A stretch of 31,348 nt of DNA from Bacteroidales bacterium UBA2295 (GTDB taxonomy: Bacteria; Bacteroidota; Bacteroidia; Bacteroidales; Tenuifilaceae): NCBI GenBank assembly GCA_002345825.1, contig DDWD01000214.1, forward strand, positions 1-31,348, in the 5' to 3' direction. This document shows positions 8,846-17,719 of this stretch, one piece after another; the first letter of the stretch is position 1; each line of letters opens with the position of its first letter. The notes beneath the pieces are model-generated. The model searched no databases and was not told the origin of the DNA. It saw only the letters and a list, made by a program, of their open reading frames with translations. Position numbers and translations under genes: made by a program.

Positions 8846-9802
8846 ATGGCCAAGCATAATTACAGATATAATCCTGCAACCCTATCCTTTGAGCCCATTG
8901 AAGTACCTGTACTTAAAAAGTTTGCAAATGTAACAATTCAATTCGTTATTAGCCTCGTGGTTGCCCTAATTGTTTTCTTATCCTATAGCTATTATTTTGA
9001 TACGCCAAAGGAAAAGATTTTAAAACGCGAGAATGCCGAGATTGCACTCAAATTTGAGCTTTTAGGCAAAATGCTTAACGAATCAGATCTAATGCTGGAG
9101 GAGATCCAGATTAGGGATAATCATACCTACCGAGCAATTTTTGATGCTGATACTATCTCCTCGAGCCTGAGAACAGGTGGCATGGGTGGAGCAAGTAAGT
9201 ACGATGACTTACGAAACTTTAATAATGCCGATTTGCTTATCGATATTGCAACTAAGCTCGATCAGGTTACGTGGAAAACATATATACAATCAAAATCGTT
9301 TGATGAGGTGATTGACCTTGCACGGGATAAGGAGAAAATGATTCATAGCATTCCGGCAATACAACCAGTAGCCGTTGATAATAAAATTAGAATAACTAGC
9401 TATTTTGGGCATCGCAGCGATCCCTTTTTACGTACCAAGCGGTTTCACCAAGGGATGGATTTTGCCGGGCCTAAAGGTGTTCCGGTATATGCCACTGGCA
9501 ACGGCAGGGTTATTAGCGCTGCATACTCATACTTTGGCTATGGTAATGTAGTACTTGTCGATCATGGGTTTGGCTACAAAACTCGTTATGCTCACCTAAG
9601 TGCAATTGGTGTTAAAAAGGGTGATACTATTACTCGCGGGCAGATTGTTGGCCGATTAGGGAACTCGGGCAGGAGTACAGGACCACACCTTCACTACGAG
9701 GTGATCTATCGCAATAAAACGGTTGATCCGATAAACTACTTCAACGATATGAAACCCGAGGAGTATGAAATGATGGTACGAAATGCAAACCCTCTAGAGT
9801 AG
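8846..9802 (+). CDS. Membrane-anchored M23 (LytM-type) peptidase, paralogue 1
   Basis: 318-residue M23 zinc endopeptidase that would cut peptidoglycan cross-links or act as a LytM regulator. The start at 8846 is preferred over the in-frame ATG at 8837. With it the metal ligands fall at His201, Asp205 (HQGMD), His281 and His283 (HLH), exactly the positions in the two paralogues downstream; the accessory AHLS His is His250. A short cytoplasmic N-terminus carries the family motif YRYNPATLSF. It is followed by one transmembrane helix (about 28-50), a coiled-coil and linker region, and the catalytic domain (about 185-300) in the periplasm. All catalytic residues are present, so it is probably active. 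It is the most diverged of the three copies around the first His (RTKRFHQGMD). Confidence 0.88.
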   Translation: MAKHNYRYNPATLSFEPIEVPVLKKFANVTIQFVISLVVALIVFLSYSYYFDTPKEKILKRENAEIALKFELLGKMLNESDLMLEEIQIRDNHTYRAIFDADTISSSLRTGGMGGASKYDDLRNFNNADLLIDIATKLDQVTWKTYIQSKSFDEVIDLARDKEKMIHSIPAIQPVAVDNKIRITSYFGHRSDPFLRTKRFHQGMDFAGPKGVPVYATGNGRVISAAYSYFGYGNVVLVDHGFGYKTRYAHLSAIGVKKGDTITRGQIVGRLGNSGRSTGPHLHYEVIYRNKTVDPINYFNDMKPEEYEMMVRNANPLE

Positions 9803-9866
9803 TTACCTCACCTGTAGTTTCAACAAATAATCAAGCTATTTTTTGTTTCATTTTTTTTCATTACCA

Positions 9867-9896
9867 CTGGGTTGTTGCACATTTTTTTTATATTTG
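9867..9896 (+). promoter_or_regulatory. Probable promoter of the second M23 gene
   Basis: TATATTTG at 9889-9896 is an exact -7 match, 32 nt before the ATG at 9928. At 19-nt spacing the upstream trinucleotide is CTG (9867-9869) rather than TTG. It lies within ACTGGGT, which recurs at a similar position before the third M23 gene. Confidence 0.45.
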
Positions 9897-9927
9897 TCGC
9901 AACTGATTTTAACCCATCAATGGTGTA

Positions 9928-10899
9928 ATGTCTAAGCGAAGCTATAGGTTCAACCCCGATTCTTTGAGTTTTGTTGAGGAGCAAGAATCTCCTTGGCAAA
10001 GGGTTAAGGTTTCTGTTTCTTATTTTGGACTAAGCCTTGTTGTCGCTGTCCTCTATTTCTCTGTTTATACAGCTTTTTTTGAAACACCCAAAGAGAAAAC
10101 GCTTAAAAGAGAAGCGCAAGAAAGTATACTCCAGTTTGAACTCCTAAATCGTAAGTTCAATTACGTTTCTAGCGCTTTAAACGATATACAGCTTCGCGAC
10201 GATAGCATTTATCGTGCAATCTTCGAAATGCCTCCAGTTCACAACTCCGTTCGCCAAGCAGGTATTGGAGGTGTTAATCGATATAAAGAGCTTGAGTCCT
10301 CACCCAATGCAGAAATCCTAACTGCTACAGCCAAGCGAATGGATATGCTGGCAAAGCAGATGTACGTTCAGTCAGTTTCTTTTGACGAAGTGATTAAGTT
10401 GGCCAAAAATAAAGAGGCCATGGTGGCCTGTATCCCCGCAATTATGCCAATTGCCAATAAAGATTTAACAAGAGTTGCCTCGCTGTTTGGAATGCGCATG
10501 CATCCATTTTACAAAAGAATGCGAATGCATAACGGGATGGACTTTACAGCTTCATCGGGAACCGAGGTTTATTCCACGGGCGATGGAACTATTGCTAGGG
10601 TGGACTTTTCAGCAAGTGGATACGGAACCCTTATAGTAGTTGATCATGGTTTTAGTTACTCTACTTACTATGCTCACTTAAGCAAGGTGTTAGTAAATGT
10701 AGGGCAATCGGTGAAAAGGGGAGAGGTGATAGGATTGGTTGGGAATACAGGAATGAGTATGGCTCCACATTTGCATTATGAGGTTAGAAAGAACGATAAG
10801 CCCATTAACCCAATTAACTACTATTTCAACGATATTACATCCGACGAATACGATAGGATGGTAGAGCTAGCAGCCAGAAACACTCAAGTACTCGATTAG
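9928..10899 (+). CDS. Membrane-anchored M23 (LytM-type) peptidase, paralogue 2
   Basis: 323 residues with the same plan as the first copy: N-terminal motif YRFNPDSLSF, one transmembrane helix (about 30-52), a coiled-coil and linker, then the M23 domain. Ligands are His201, Asp205 (HNGMD), His281 and His283 (APHLHYEVRK), and the AHLS His is also kept. It resembles the third copy more than the first in the segments HPFYKRMRMH, GNTGMSMAPHLH and the tail ending in LD. It likely hydrolyses or remodels peptidoglycan from the periplasmic face of the inner membrane. The propeller gene follows after only 41 nt, so the two are probably cotranscribed. Confidence 0.88.
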   Translation: MSKRSYRFNPDSLSFVEEQESPWQRVKVSVSYFGLSLVVAVLYFSVYTAFFETPKEKTLKREAQESILQFELLNRKFNYVSSALNDIQLRDDSIYRAIFEMPPVHNSVRQAGIGGVNRYKELESSPNAEILTATAKRMDMLAKQMYVQSVSFDEVIKLAKNKEAMVACIPAIMPIANKDLTRVASLFGMRMHPFYKRMRMHNGMDFTASSGTEVYSTGDGTIARVDFSASGYGTLIVVDHGFSYSTYYAHLSKVLVNVGQSVKRGEVIGLVGNTGMSMAPHLHYEVRKNDKPINPINYYFNDITSDEYDRMVELAARNTQVLD

Positions 10900-10940
10900 T
10901 AACTTTTTCTTCAGTATTAATTCATTAATCTAGATTTTTA

Positions 10941-12389
10941 ATGAGATTTTCTCTTTCCCTCCTCGCTGTTTTTCTTGGTTTTGGATTTGTATACTCACAG
11001 GACATAAAGAATGACAAAACCTCGGAACATTCAATAGAAATAGTAATTCCCACCTTTTTGGGTAACGATCAGCGGAACTATTACGGTAATGTTGCCCCAT
11101 CAAATCTAAACGTAAAATGGAAAAAGTGGCTAGGTAAGGGAACTACCATTATATCTCGTCGTTCGGGCTCTAGAACTTGGGCTGGGGCAGGATGGACTGG
11201 CCAGCCCCTATACATACTCGAGGATGGTGTACCCTACTTAATTCAGGGTGCTTACGATTTTAACCTCAAAAAAATTGATGCCCGTGATGGGAGCATTGTT
11301 TGGCAGTACAAGTTTGACGATGTGATTAAGGGTACCGGTACGGCTTGGGTTAATCCCAATGCCAAAGGCGAGAAAGATCGCGTTGTGATTTTCCAGGGAA
11401 GTAGGCTAGGCGTTGGGAATTATTTAGACACAAAACACATTCCATCATTCCGAGCCATTTCGTACCTTACTGGAGAAGAGTTATGGCGATTTGATGTAAA
11501 ATGGACTGGTAGCTATTCTCGTGATGTTGATGGCTCAGCCCTAGTGGTTAACGATACCCTCTACATTGGGCTCGAGAATTCTCTTTTTACCCTACTCAAT
11601 CCAAACCCTGCCAAAGCATCAATGAAAAATGAGATGCTTCAACCCAAAATATATTCGGAGCATAGGCTTTATCGCAACGAAGATGTGGTGTCGCACAAAA
11701 GCAACGTGGTAACAGAAGGGTCGGTGAGCCGATTGGGTTCACACTTTTACCTTGCCAGCGGATCTGGGCGAGTATTCCGCTATAATTCCGAAAGCGGAAA
11801 ACTCGATTGGGAGTTCTTTATTGGATCGGATATTGATGGAACCCCTATTGTTACTTCCGATAGTTGCATATTGGTAAGCATTGAAAAACAGTATATACCT
11901 GGACGAGGAGGGATGGTAAAGCTCGATCCTCGGAAAGATCCCGATCAGGCGGTGGTCTGGTTTCACCCTACAGAAGATGCCACATTGAGTTCATGGGAAG
12001 GCGGAATTATTGGCTCAGCAGGTACCACCGAATCTTATAACGATAAGTCATTGGTTGCATTTGTTGGGATTGACGGATACCTATATGTGGTCGATCATAA
12101 GGAAATCACATCGCAGCAAGAGGTGTCCTGGGATGGAAATCGAAAATTCAATACACCCAAGTTGGTGTTTAAAGATAAAACAGGAGCAAGCATTGCAACG
12201 CCCATTTTTTCTAATAACAGGCTGATTGTGGCGACATACAATGGCCTCTATTTATACTCCTACGACCAGGATAACAACTTCGAACGATTAGCTCATTTTC
12301 CCACCACTTTCGAGTCTACTCCAATATTTATGGATGGGAAAATTTATGTGGCATCGCGCGATGGATATATGTATTGTTTTGGTGATTAG
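10941..12389 (+). CDS. Secreted PQQ-like beta-propeller protein
   Basis: 482 residues starting with a Sec signal (MRFSLSLLAVFLGFGFVYSQ). The mature part carries repeated PQQ-type blades, for example IDARDGSIVWQYKFD (about 112-126), a second around LTGEELWRFDVKW, and a third with SGKLDWEFFIGSDIDGTP. The C-terminal blade ends YVASRDGYMYCFGD. The architecture resembles BamB and alcohol-dehydrogenase-type propellers, but I see neither a lipobox nor a catalytic quinoprotein signature. A binding or scaffold role in the periplasm or at the cell surface is more likely than enzymatic activity. It lies directly after the second M23 gene and before another propeller gene. The ligand or partner is unknown. 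Confidence 0.75.
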   Translation: MRFSLSLLAVFLGFGFVYSQDIKNDKTSEHSIEIVIPTFLGNDQRNYYGNVAPSNLNVKWKKWLGKGTTIISRRSGSRTWAGAGWTGQPLYILEDGVPYLIQGAYDFNLKKIDARDGSIVWQYKFDDVIKGTGTAWVNPNAKGEKDRVVIFQGSRLGVGNYLDTKHIPSFRAISYLTGEELWRFDVKWTGSYSRDVDGSALVVNDTLYIGLENSLFTLLNPNPAKASMKNEMLQPKIYSEHRLYRNEDVVSHKSNVVTEGSVSRLGSHFYLASGSGRVFRYNSESGKLDWEFFIGSDIDGTPIVTSDSCILVSIEKQYIPGRGGMVKLDPRKDPDQAVVWFHPTEDATLSSWEGGIIGSAGTTESYNDKSLVAFVGIDGYLYVVDHKEITSQQEVSWDGNRKFNTPKLVFKDKTGASIATPIFSNNRLIVATYNGLYLYSYDQDNNFERLAHFPTTFESTPIFMDGKIYVASRDGYMYCFGD

Positions 12390-12565
12390 GGGTTTTGCTG
12401 ATCAGTGAATTAAAGATAAGAAAACGCAATTGATAAAACCTTAGGGATTGAGTAATCGCTAATCTGCACTAGGGATTTGCATTTTAGAAATACTTAATAT
12501 CTGAAAACAAACCCAATATTCCTTGCAAGGGAGTTTAACCGCTAAAAGACAAGTTTGTTCGTTCA

Positions 12566-12582
12566 TCTACAACTATTGTAGA
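12566..12582. other. Short perfect inverted repeat in the leader of the second propeller gene
   Basis: TCTACAA and TTGTAGA are separated by CTA. No T-run follows, so it is not an intrinsic terminator. It sits in a 267-nt gap (12390-12656) in which I found no TAnnTTTG element. A 10-nt palindrome, CCTTGCAAGG, lies at 12521-12530. Either could be a protein-binding site or mRNA hairpin, or chance. Confidence 0.3.
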
Positions 12583-12656
12583 GTTATTTACTGCTTACCA
12601 AAACAAAATCACAAAAGTACTAGCGCCTCCGGGCAACAATAATAAACTGTTTAATT

Positions 12657-13946
12657 ATGAAGAAGAAGATTTTATTCCTAGCCGTATTGGTATGTAGTTT
12701 AAGCCCTTTGCTGAGTCAAAAGCGAATTCCAATTGGAACAGCCTCAACCCCCGATGGTGGAGAGGTAACCCTAACGCTAACCAATAGAACCCAGCATTAC
12801 AATTGGAGAGCAACGCATGAAAACGATAGGCTCGATAGGGACATTAACTCGCCCAAATCAGCAAATATCCTACACAAAAAGTCAAAATACTACATTAATT
12901 CGCTTGAGGGATACGCTACGGTGGTCTATGATCTTAACACCCATCAAAAGCTTAAGGTTATTAACCATTCATTTAACAGCTCCAATCAGCATCTTTTTAA
13001 GGATACCTTGTTTTTCGACTATCGCTTCAGAACAGCCAAAAGTAATTTCAATATTTTTAAAGGAAAACCCGTTGAAGGATGCTTTTCTCACGACGGCAGG
13101 TACTTTTGGGTAACCTACTATCGTCGTTCCTACGACAGGAATGCTATTGACCCTTCGGCTCTGGCAATAATCGATACTGAAACCGATGAGATTGTAAGAG
13201 TGATGCCTACCGGGCCCCTACCCAAAATGATAAGCTGCTCACCCAATAATCAGCGCATTGCGGTTACCCATTGGGGCGATAATACCGTTGCTATAATTGA
13301 TATAAGCTCCTCTGATGTTAACGATTTCCGATACACTGAGAATATTACTATTGGCAATAGGATGCAGCTAAACTATGCTCAGGATACCGTTATCAACAGG
13401 GATCAGAATTGTGGGCTTTGCCTAAGAGGCACGGTTTTTTCGCCCAGCAGCAAGTACCTACTGGTTGGCAAAATGGGAGGAGCCAGCATTGCCGTTATCG
13501 ATGTTGCAACGAATAAGCATATTGGTAATATCAGTGGAATAATGCCAAATATCCGTCATCTTGTATTTAATAACAACAACCTTTACTTGAGCATTAACCG
13601 GGGGGGTGTTGTTCAAAAAGCCAATTTTGCCGAGATTGAAAAGGGAATACCAAACAAAGAGTTTGGTTACAAAAATTGGCAGAATGCCAAAGTTGGCGTA
13701 GGTGCAAGAACCATTAGCGTACACCCCAATGGCGAGTACCTATTTGCTGCGGTTAACAACGAAAGCAAGATAAGCATTGTAAGAACCAGCGATATGAAGG
13801 TGGTTGGCACCTGCGATGTTGATAGTTTCCCCGTTGGGATGGATATTTGCGATGAGGGGAAAACCCTTATTGTAACCTCGCAAGGCAAATCGGGCTTAGG
13901 TGGAGGCAATAGCGTTTGTATTTACGAAATCAACATAAATAAATAG
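12657..13946 (+). CDS. Secreted YncE/YVTN-type beta-propeller protein
   Basis: 429 residues with a Sec signal (MKKKILFLAVLVCSLSPLLSQ). Blade-like repeats include AIIDTETDEIVRVMPTGPLP, IAVTHWGDNTVAIIDI, IAVIDVATNKHIGNISG and SISVHPNGEYLF-like segments, typical of seven-bladed YncE/YVTN proteins. A CGLC pair (Cys252, Cys255) lies between blades. It is not followed by His, so it is not a c-type haem site; a disulfide or metal site is possible. Location should be periplasmic or surface-exposed. Such proteins are generally binding platforms, and I cannot assign a ligand. Its place between two M23 genes and next to another propeller suggests a role in the same envelope process. Confidence 0.7.
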   Translation: MKKKILFLAVLVCSLSPLLSQKRIPIGTASTPDGGEVTLTLTNRTQHYNWRATHENDRLDRDINSPKSANILHKKSKYYINSLEGYATVVYDLNTHQKLKVINHSFNSSNQHLFKDTLFFDYRFRTAKSNFNIFKGKPVEGCFSHDGRYFWVTYYRRSYDRNAIDPSALAIIDTETDEIVRVMPTGPLPKMISCSPNNQRIAVTHWGDNTVAIIDISSSDVNDFRYTENITIGNRMQLNYAQDTVINRDQNCGLCLRGTVFSPSSKYLLVGKMGGASIAVIDVATNKHIGNISGIMPNIRHLVFNNNNLYLSINRGGVVQKANFAEIEKGIPNKEFGYKNWQNAKVGVGARTISVHPNGEYLFAAVNNESKISIVRTSDMKVVGTCDVDSFPVGMDICDEGKTLIVTSQGKSGLGGGNSVCIYEININK

Positions 13947-14004
13947 GCACAAACGCATAGTTAACGTGCTGATATGGTGTTTGTTTTCCGTTTTTTTAAA
14001 AATA

Positions 14005-14035
14005 CTGGGTATGTAGTTTAAATTTAATAAATTTG
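14005..14035 (+). promoter_or_regulatory. Probable promoter of the third M23 gene
   Basis: TAAATTTG at 14028-14035 is an exact -7 match, 71 nt before the ATG at 14106. The spacing region contains CTG (14005-14007) within ACTGGGT, 20 nt upstream, instead of a canonical TTTG. Confidence 0.45.
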
Positions 14036-14105
14036 CAAATCAACCCTTGCCCTAAAACCTTTAAAACAAAAAGATTTGAGTTTGCAAATCATAAAGGTAT
14101 AAAGA

Positions 14106-15077
14106 ATGCATAAAGAGAAATACAAGTTTAACCCAGATTCACTTTCCTTTGTAAAGAAAAGAACCTCCAGATCTAAAAGGGTTTGGCGTTTCGTTACCTA
14201 TTTACTTTTCAGCATAGTTATCTCTGTAATTTACTATATCATTTTTTCTTCCTTTTTCGATACTCCTTCGGAAAGAGGCTTAAGGCGTGAAAACCAAAAA
14301 CTGGCCGAGAAGTTTGAACAGTTTAGCAGTAAGTTCGATCATATTACCCTGGTGCTCCAAGATATTCAGCAACGCGACATAAATATCTATCGCACCATTT
14401 TCGAGGCAGAACCAATGCCCGCATCCATAAGACAGGCCGGTGCTGGTGGGGTAGATCGTTACACATACCTTGAGGACTTATCCAATTCGGAGATTGTAAT
14501 GGAAACAGCTAAGCGAATCGATAACTTGTCGCGTCAGGTTTACATTCAATCAAAATCGTTTGATGAGATTCTTGAGTTGGCCAAAAAGAAAGACGAGATG
14601 GCTGAAAAGGTCCCATCGATTCAGCCCATCGCTAACAAGGAATTGCATCGCATTGCATCGCCTTTTGGCGTGCGTATGCACCCTTTTTACAAGGTTCTCA
14701 AAATGCATACTGGGGTCGATTTTGTTGCTCCCTCAGGAACGGCAGTTTTTGCCACAGGAGCTGGGGTGGTTTCCGATGTTATTCACTCATCCAGAGGGTA
14801 TGGAAATACTATCATTCTCGATCATGGCAATGGCTATCAAACTCTATACGCTCACCTGAGTAATACTATGGTTCGACGAGGGCAAAAAGTTAAGCGAGGC
14901 GAAGTGATTGGATTAGTGGGTAATACCGGGATGAGTGTTGCTCCCCACTTGCACTACGAAGTGAGGAAAGATTACGAACCAATCAATCCGATTAACTTTT
15001 TTTTCAACGAGTTAACGCCACTTGAGTATGAGAGGATTATTGAATTGGCAGCCCAGAGTGGTCAGTCTTTAGACTAA
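14106..15077 (+). CDS. Membrane-anchored M23 (LytM-type) peptidase, paralogue 3
   Basis: 323 residues, collinear with the other two copies: N-terminal YKFNPDSLSF, a transmembrane helix (about 30-52), a helical linker and the M23 domain. Zinc ligands His201, Asp205 (HTGVD), His281 and His283 (APHLHYEVRK) are intact, as is AHLS. It is closest in sequence to the second copy, although one short patch encoding QSKSFDE is identical in DNA to the first copy (14547-14567 and 9287-9307). The expected role is periplasmic peptidoglycan cleavage. It has its own -7 element and is followed after 77 nt by the CapA-like gene. Confidence 0.88.
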   Translation: MHKEKYKFNPDSLSFVKKRTSRSKRVWRFVTYLLFSIVISVIYYIIFSSFFDTPSERGLRRENQKLAEKFEQFSSKFDHITLVLQDIQQRDINIYRTIFEAEPMPASIRQAGAGGVDRYTYLEDLSNSEIVMETAKRIDNLSRQVYIQSKSFDEILELAKKKDEMAEKVPSIQPIANKELHRIASPFGVRMHPFYKVLKMHTGVDFVAPSGTAVFATGAGVVSDVIHSSRGYGNTIILDHGNGYQTLYAHLSNTMVRRGQKVKRGEVIGLVGNTGMSVAPHLHYEVRKDYEPINPINFFFNELTPLEYERIIELAAQSGQSLD

Positions 15078-15154
15078 GTTTTGTAAAGCTAGTTGTCACA
15101 GTCAGTAGTGTTTCTTTCGAATAGTATAATTGTAAAATAACTAATTGAAAAATA

Positions 15155-16276
15155 ATGCAATTCGTGAATAATAAATCGTTTAATTCAGTAACACATAGTT
15201 TTTCCAAATCATGTGCTTTGGCATTGCTTTTTCTTTTGGTAGTTGGCAGCTCATTTGGCAAAAAAAACCTTACAGAAAGCGATACTCTTACGCAAAGCAA
15301 AGGCATTACAGTAGTTGGTGTTGGTGATATAATGCTTGGAACCCATTTCCCTAACCGGTCATACTTGCCAGCAAAGGATAATTGTGAGCCCCTGCTTAGC
15401 CCGGTTAAGGGGTTATTGACTGATGCCGATGTTACATTTGGTAATCTTGAGGGGTGCTTTTTGAACGAGGGTAAAGTGGTAAAGCAATGTCGCGACACCA
15501 CTAAATGCTTTGCATTTAAAATGCCTGAGCACTATGTTAATTGCCTGGCCGATGCAGGCTTCGATGTGATGAGCCTAGCCAATAACCATGTTGGCGATTT
15601 TGGCGATCTGGGGCGAAATACCACCATGCGACTGCTCGATTCCGTTGGCATAGCCTATGCCGGCTTACTTACTCACCCCACAACTGTTTTTGAACGAAAC
15701 GGAGTAAAAATCGGATTTTGTGCTTTTGCCCCCAACAAGGGTACTTGTAGCATTAATAATATTCCACGGGCAAAGCAAATAGTATCATCACTAAAAGCAA
15801 AGGTTGATATTGTTGTGGTTTCATTCCATGGTGGTGCTGAGGGCCCCGACCACAGGAATGTGAACCGCGAAAGGGAGTACTACTATGGAGAGGATAGGGG
15901 TAATGTATACGAGTTTGCTCGCCACGTGATTGATGCTGGCGCCGACATTGTTTTTGGTCATGGCCCCCACGTTACCCGGGCAATCGATTTGTACAAAGGC
16001 AGATTTATTGCCTATAGTTTAGGCAACTTTGTTACTTACGGACGTTTTAATCTTAGGGGACCAAATGGATTTGCCCCCGTTGTGAAGCTAAATGTCGATA
16101 AAAATGGTAAATTTGTTGACGGTCAAATTTTTTCCGTTGTGCAGAAAGGAAGAGGTGGCGCTGTATCCGATCCTGCTATGCAGGCACTCAAGGAAATACA
16201 AAGGCTTACTGCTGCCGATTTTCCCGAATCGCTGCTCGATATTCGTAACGACGGAACGATAATCATAAAGAAATAA
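15155..16276 (+). CDS. CapA-family (poly-gamma-glutamate capsule type) metallophosphatase-like protein
   Basis: 373 residues. A hydrophobic segment at about 24-36 in an N-terminal extension looks like a signal sequence or anchor. The CapA/PGA_cap fold is shown by VGDIMLGTHF (metal-binding Asp), NLEGCF, SLANNHVGDFG, VVSFHGGAEGP, VFGHGPHV and YSLGNFV in the order of calcineurin-like metallophosphoesterases. Members are tied to poly-gamma-glutamate capsule assembly in Bacillus, but the other PGA genes (capB, capC) are absent here and most CapA homologues in Bacteroidota have no known substrate. A weak promoter-like TATAATTG lies at 15125-15132. The next gene starts 4 nt after its stop, so it probably heads the MerR, Nif3, zinc-ribbon transcript. 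Confidence 0.83.
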   Translation: MQFVNNKSFNSVTHSFSKSCALALLFLLVVGSSFGKKNLTESDTLTQSKGITVVGVGDIMLGTHFPNRSYLPAKDNCEPLLSPVKGLLTDADVTFGNLEGCFLNEGKVVKQCRDTTKCFAFKMPEHYVNCLADAGFDVMSLANNHVGDFGDLGRNTTMRLLDSVGIAYAGLLTHPTTVFERNGVKIGFCAFAPNKGTCSINNIPRAKQIVSSLKAKVDIVVVSFHGGAEGPDHRNVNREREYYYGEDRGNVYEFARHVIDAGADIVFGHGPHVTRAIDLYKGRFIAYSLGNFVTYGRFNLRGPNGFAPVVKLNVDKNGKFVDGQIFSVVQKGRGGAVSDPAMQALKEIQRLTAADFPESLLDIRNDGTIIIKK

Positions 16277-16280
16277 TGTT

Positions 16281-16616
16281 ATGCCCTACAAAGAGAAAAA
16301 AGTTGAAAAGCTATACTACAGCATTGGCGAAGTGGCCAATATGTTTGGGGTAAATACATCTCTGATACGTTTTTGGGAGAAGAATTTCGATGTTATCAAA
16401 CCCAAAAAAAACAAGAAGGGAAACAGGTTGTTCACCAAATCTGATATCAACAACTTTAAGTTGATATATCACCTGGTTAAGGAGCAGCGCCTTACTCTCG
16501 AAGGGGCAAGGAAAAAACTTGCCGAAAACAAGGAGGATACGGTCAATAATTTTGAGGCCATCGAATCGTTGAGGCGAATTAAGGAAATGTTGGTTGAGGT
16601 TAGAGAAATGCTATAA
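16281..16616 (+). CDS. MerR-family transcriptional regulator
   Basis: 111 residues. The winged helix-turn-helix DNA-binding domain spans about residues 10-78 (YYSIGEVANMFGVNTSLIRFW, then a wing containing KPKKNKKGNRLFT). It is followed by a short dimerisation helix (about 90-111). There is no C-terminal effector or Cys metal-binding domain, so the signal is unknown and it may be constitutive. Its target cannot be read from the sequence. It is sandwiched between CapA (4-nt gap) and Nif3 (2-nt gap), strongly suggesting cotranscription. From memory, a MerR gene of this size often lies next to an M23 gene near alaS in Bacteroidota. Confidence 0.88.
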   Translation: MPYKEKKVEKLYYSIGEVANMFGVNTSLIRFWEKNFDVIKPKKNKKGNRLFTKSDINNFKLIYHLVKEQRLTLEGARKKLAENKEDTVNNFEAIESLRRIKEMLVEVREML

Positions 16617-16618
16617 AT

Positions 16619-17713
16619 ATGACTGTACACGATATAACTTCAATAATAGAAGAATTTGCCCCGCTAGGATATCAGGAAAGTTACGATAACGCGGGGCTTC
16701 TTGTTGGTTCAAAATCCAACAAGGTAAACGGAGTGCTACTAGCTATTGACGTAACCCCAGAAGTAATTGATGAGGCCCTGGCTAGAGATGCCGATCTTAT
16801 CATTGCGCATCATCCAATAATATTCAAGGGGCTAAAGCGTTTAACCGGGTCTAACTATGTTGAGCAAACCGTTATAAAAGCTATTAAGCATGGCATATCA
16901 ATATACTGTGCCCATACAAACCTCGACAACGTTTGGAATGGCGTAAGCACAGCCGCAGCTAATAAGTTGGGCTTAATAAATTTAAGAGTGCTTGTCCCAG
17001 CTAGCAACCAGCTTGTAAAGCTTATTGCATTTGTCCCCAACGATAAAGCCGAGGATGTTCGTTTAGCCATGTTTAATGCTGGGGCAGGGCATATTGGCCA
17101 TTACGACCAGTGTTCGTACAATACGCAAGGAACCGGCACCTTCCGCGCAGGCGACAATACCAATCCTTATGTAGGGAGCAAGGGTGAAATACACCTAGAG
17201 GCGGAAACAAAAACCGAAGTGATTGTCCCCAAACCATTGCTTCCCAAAGTAATTGATGCACTGCTTCAATCGCATCCATACGAGGAGGTAGCGTACGATG
17301 TTTATCCGCTAGAGAATATAAATCCGAAGGCAGGATTAGGGGTTGTGGGAGAATTAGCAAAACCGCACACCGAGATGGATTTCTTGAAAAGGATTAAAAA
17401 AGTATTTAAAACAGGATGTGTGAAGCACACAATGCCAATGGGTAAACCCATAGAGACTGTTGCTATTTGTGGGGGAAGTGGAGCCGAGTTTATTCCTCGT
17501 GCCATAGGGGCCAAGGCCGATATTTATATTACTGCCGATGTTAAGTACCATCAGTTTTTTGATGCTGATGGAAAAATAATTATTGCCGATGTAGGGCATT
17601 TCGAGAGCGAACAGTTTGCTTTAGACATTTTTTATGAACTACTTACAAAAAAAATTCCTAATTTTGCAGTCTTAAAATCAAACGTGAAAACCAATCCAAT
17701 TAACTACTTATAA
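16619..17713 (+). CDS. Nif3-like dinuclear metal centre protein
   Basis: 364 residues, the long Nif3 form with an insertion of a PII-like middle domain (about 130-230). Conserved metal-binding motifs are AHHPIIFKG (His64, His65), CAHTNLDN, and near the C-terminus ADVGHFESEQ. SYDNAGL, CGGSG and TADVKYH are further family signatures. The family forms toroidal hexamers with two metals per subunit, and its biochemical function is still uncertain; GTP cyclohydrolase FolE2-type annotation is a known misnomer. It is followed after 6 nt by the zinc-ribbon gene, a pairing common in Bacteroidota. Confidence 0.9.
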   Translation: MTVHDITSIIEEFAPLGYQESYDNAGLLVGSKSNKVNGVLLAIDVTPEVIDEALARDADLIIAHHPIIFKGLKRLTGSNYVEQTVIKAIKHGISIYCAHTNLDNVWNGVSTAAANKLGLINLRVLVPASNQLVKLIAFVPNDKAEDVRLAMFNAGAGHIGHYDQCSYNTQGTGTFRAGDNTNPYVGSKGEIHLEAETKTEVIVPKPLLPKVIDALLQSHPYEEVAYDVYPLENINPKAGLGVVGELAKPHTEMDFLKRIKKVFKTGCVKHTMPMGKPIETVAICGGSGAEFIPRAIGAKADIYITADVKYHQFFDADGKIIIADVGHFESEQFALDIFYELLTKKIPNFAVLKSNVKTNPINYL

Positions 17714-17719
17714 TAAGGT

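Noticed and set aside
10941..12389. Quinoprotein dehydrogenase
   Set aside because: Only generic PQQ-type propeller blades are visible; I see no catalytic quinoprotein signature or haem domain, so a binding propeller is the safer call.
13410..13421. Haem c binding site in the YncE-type protein
   Set aside because: The motif is CGLCL; the axial His of CxxCH is missing.
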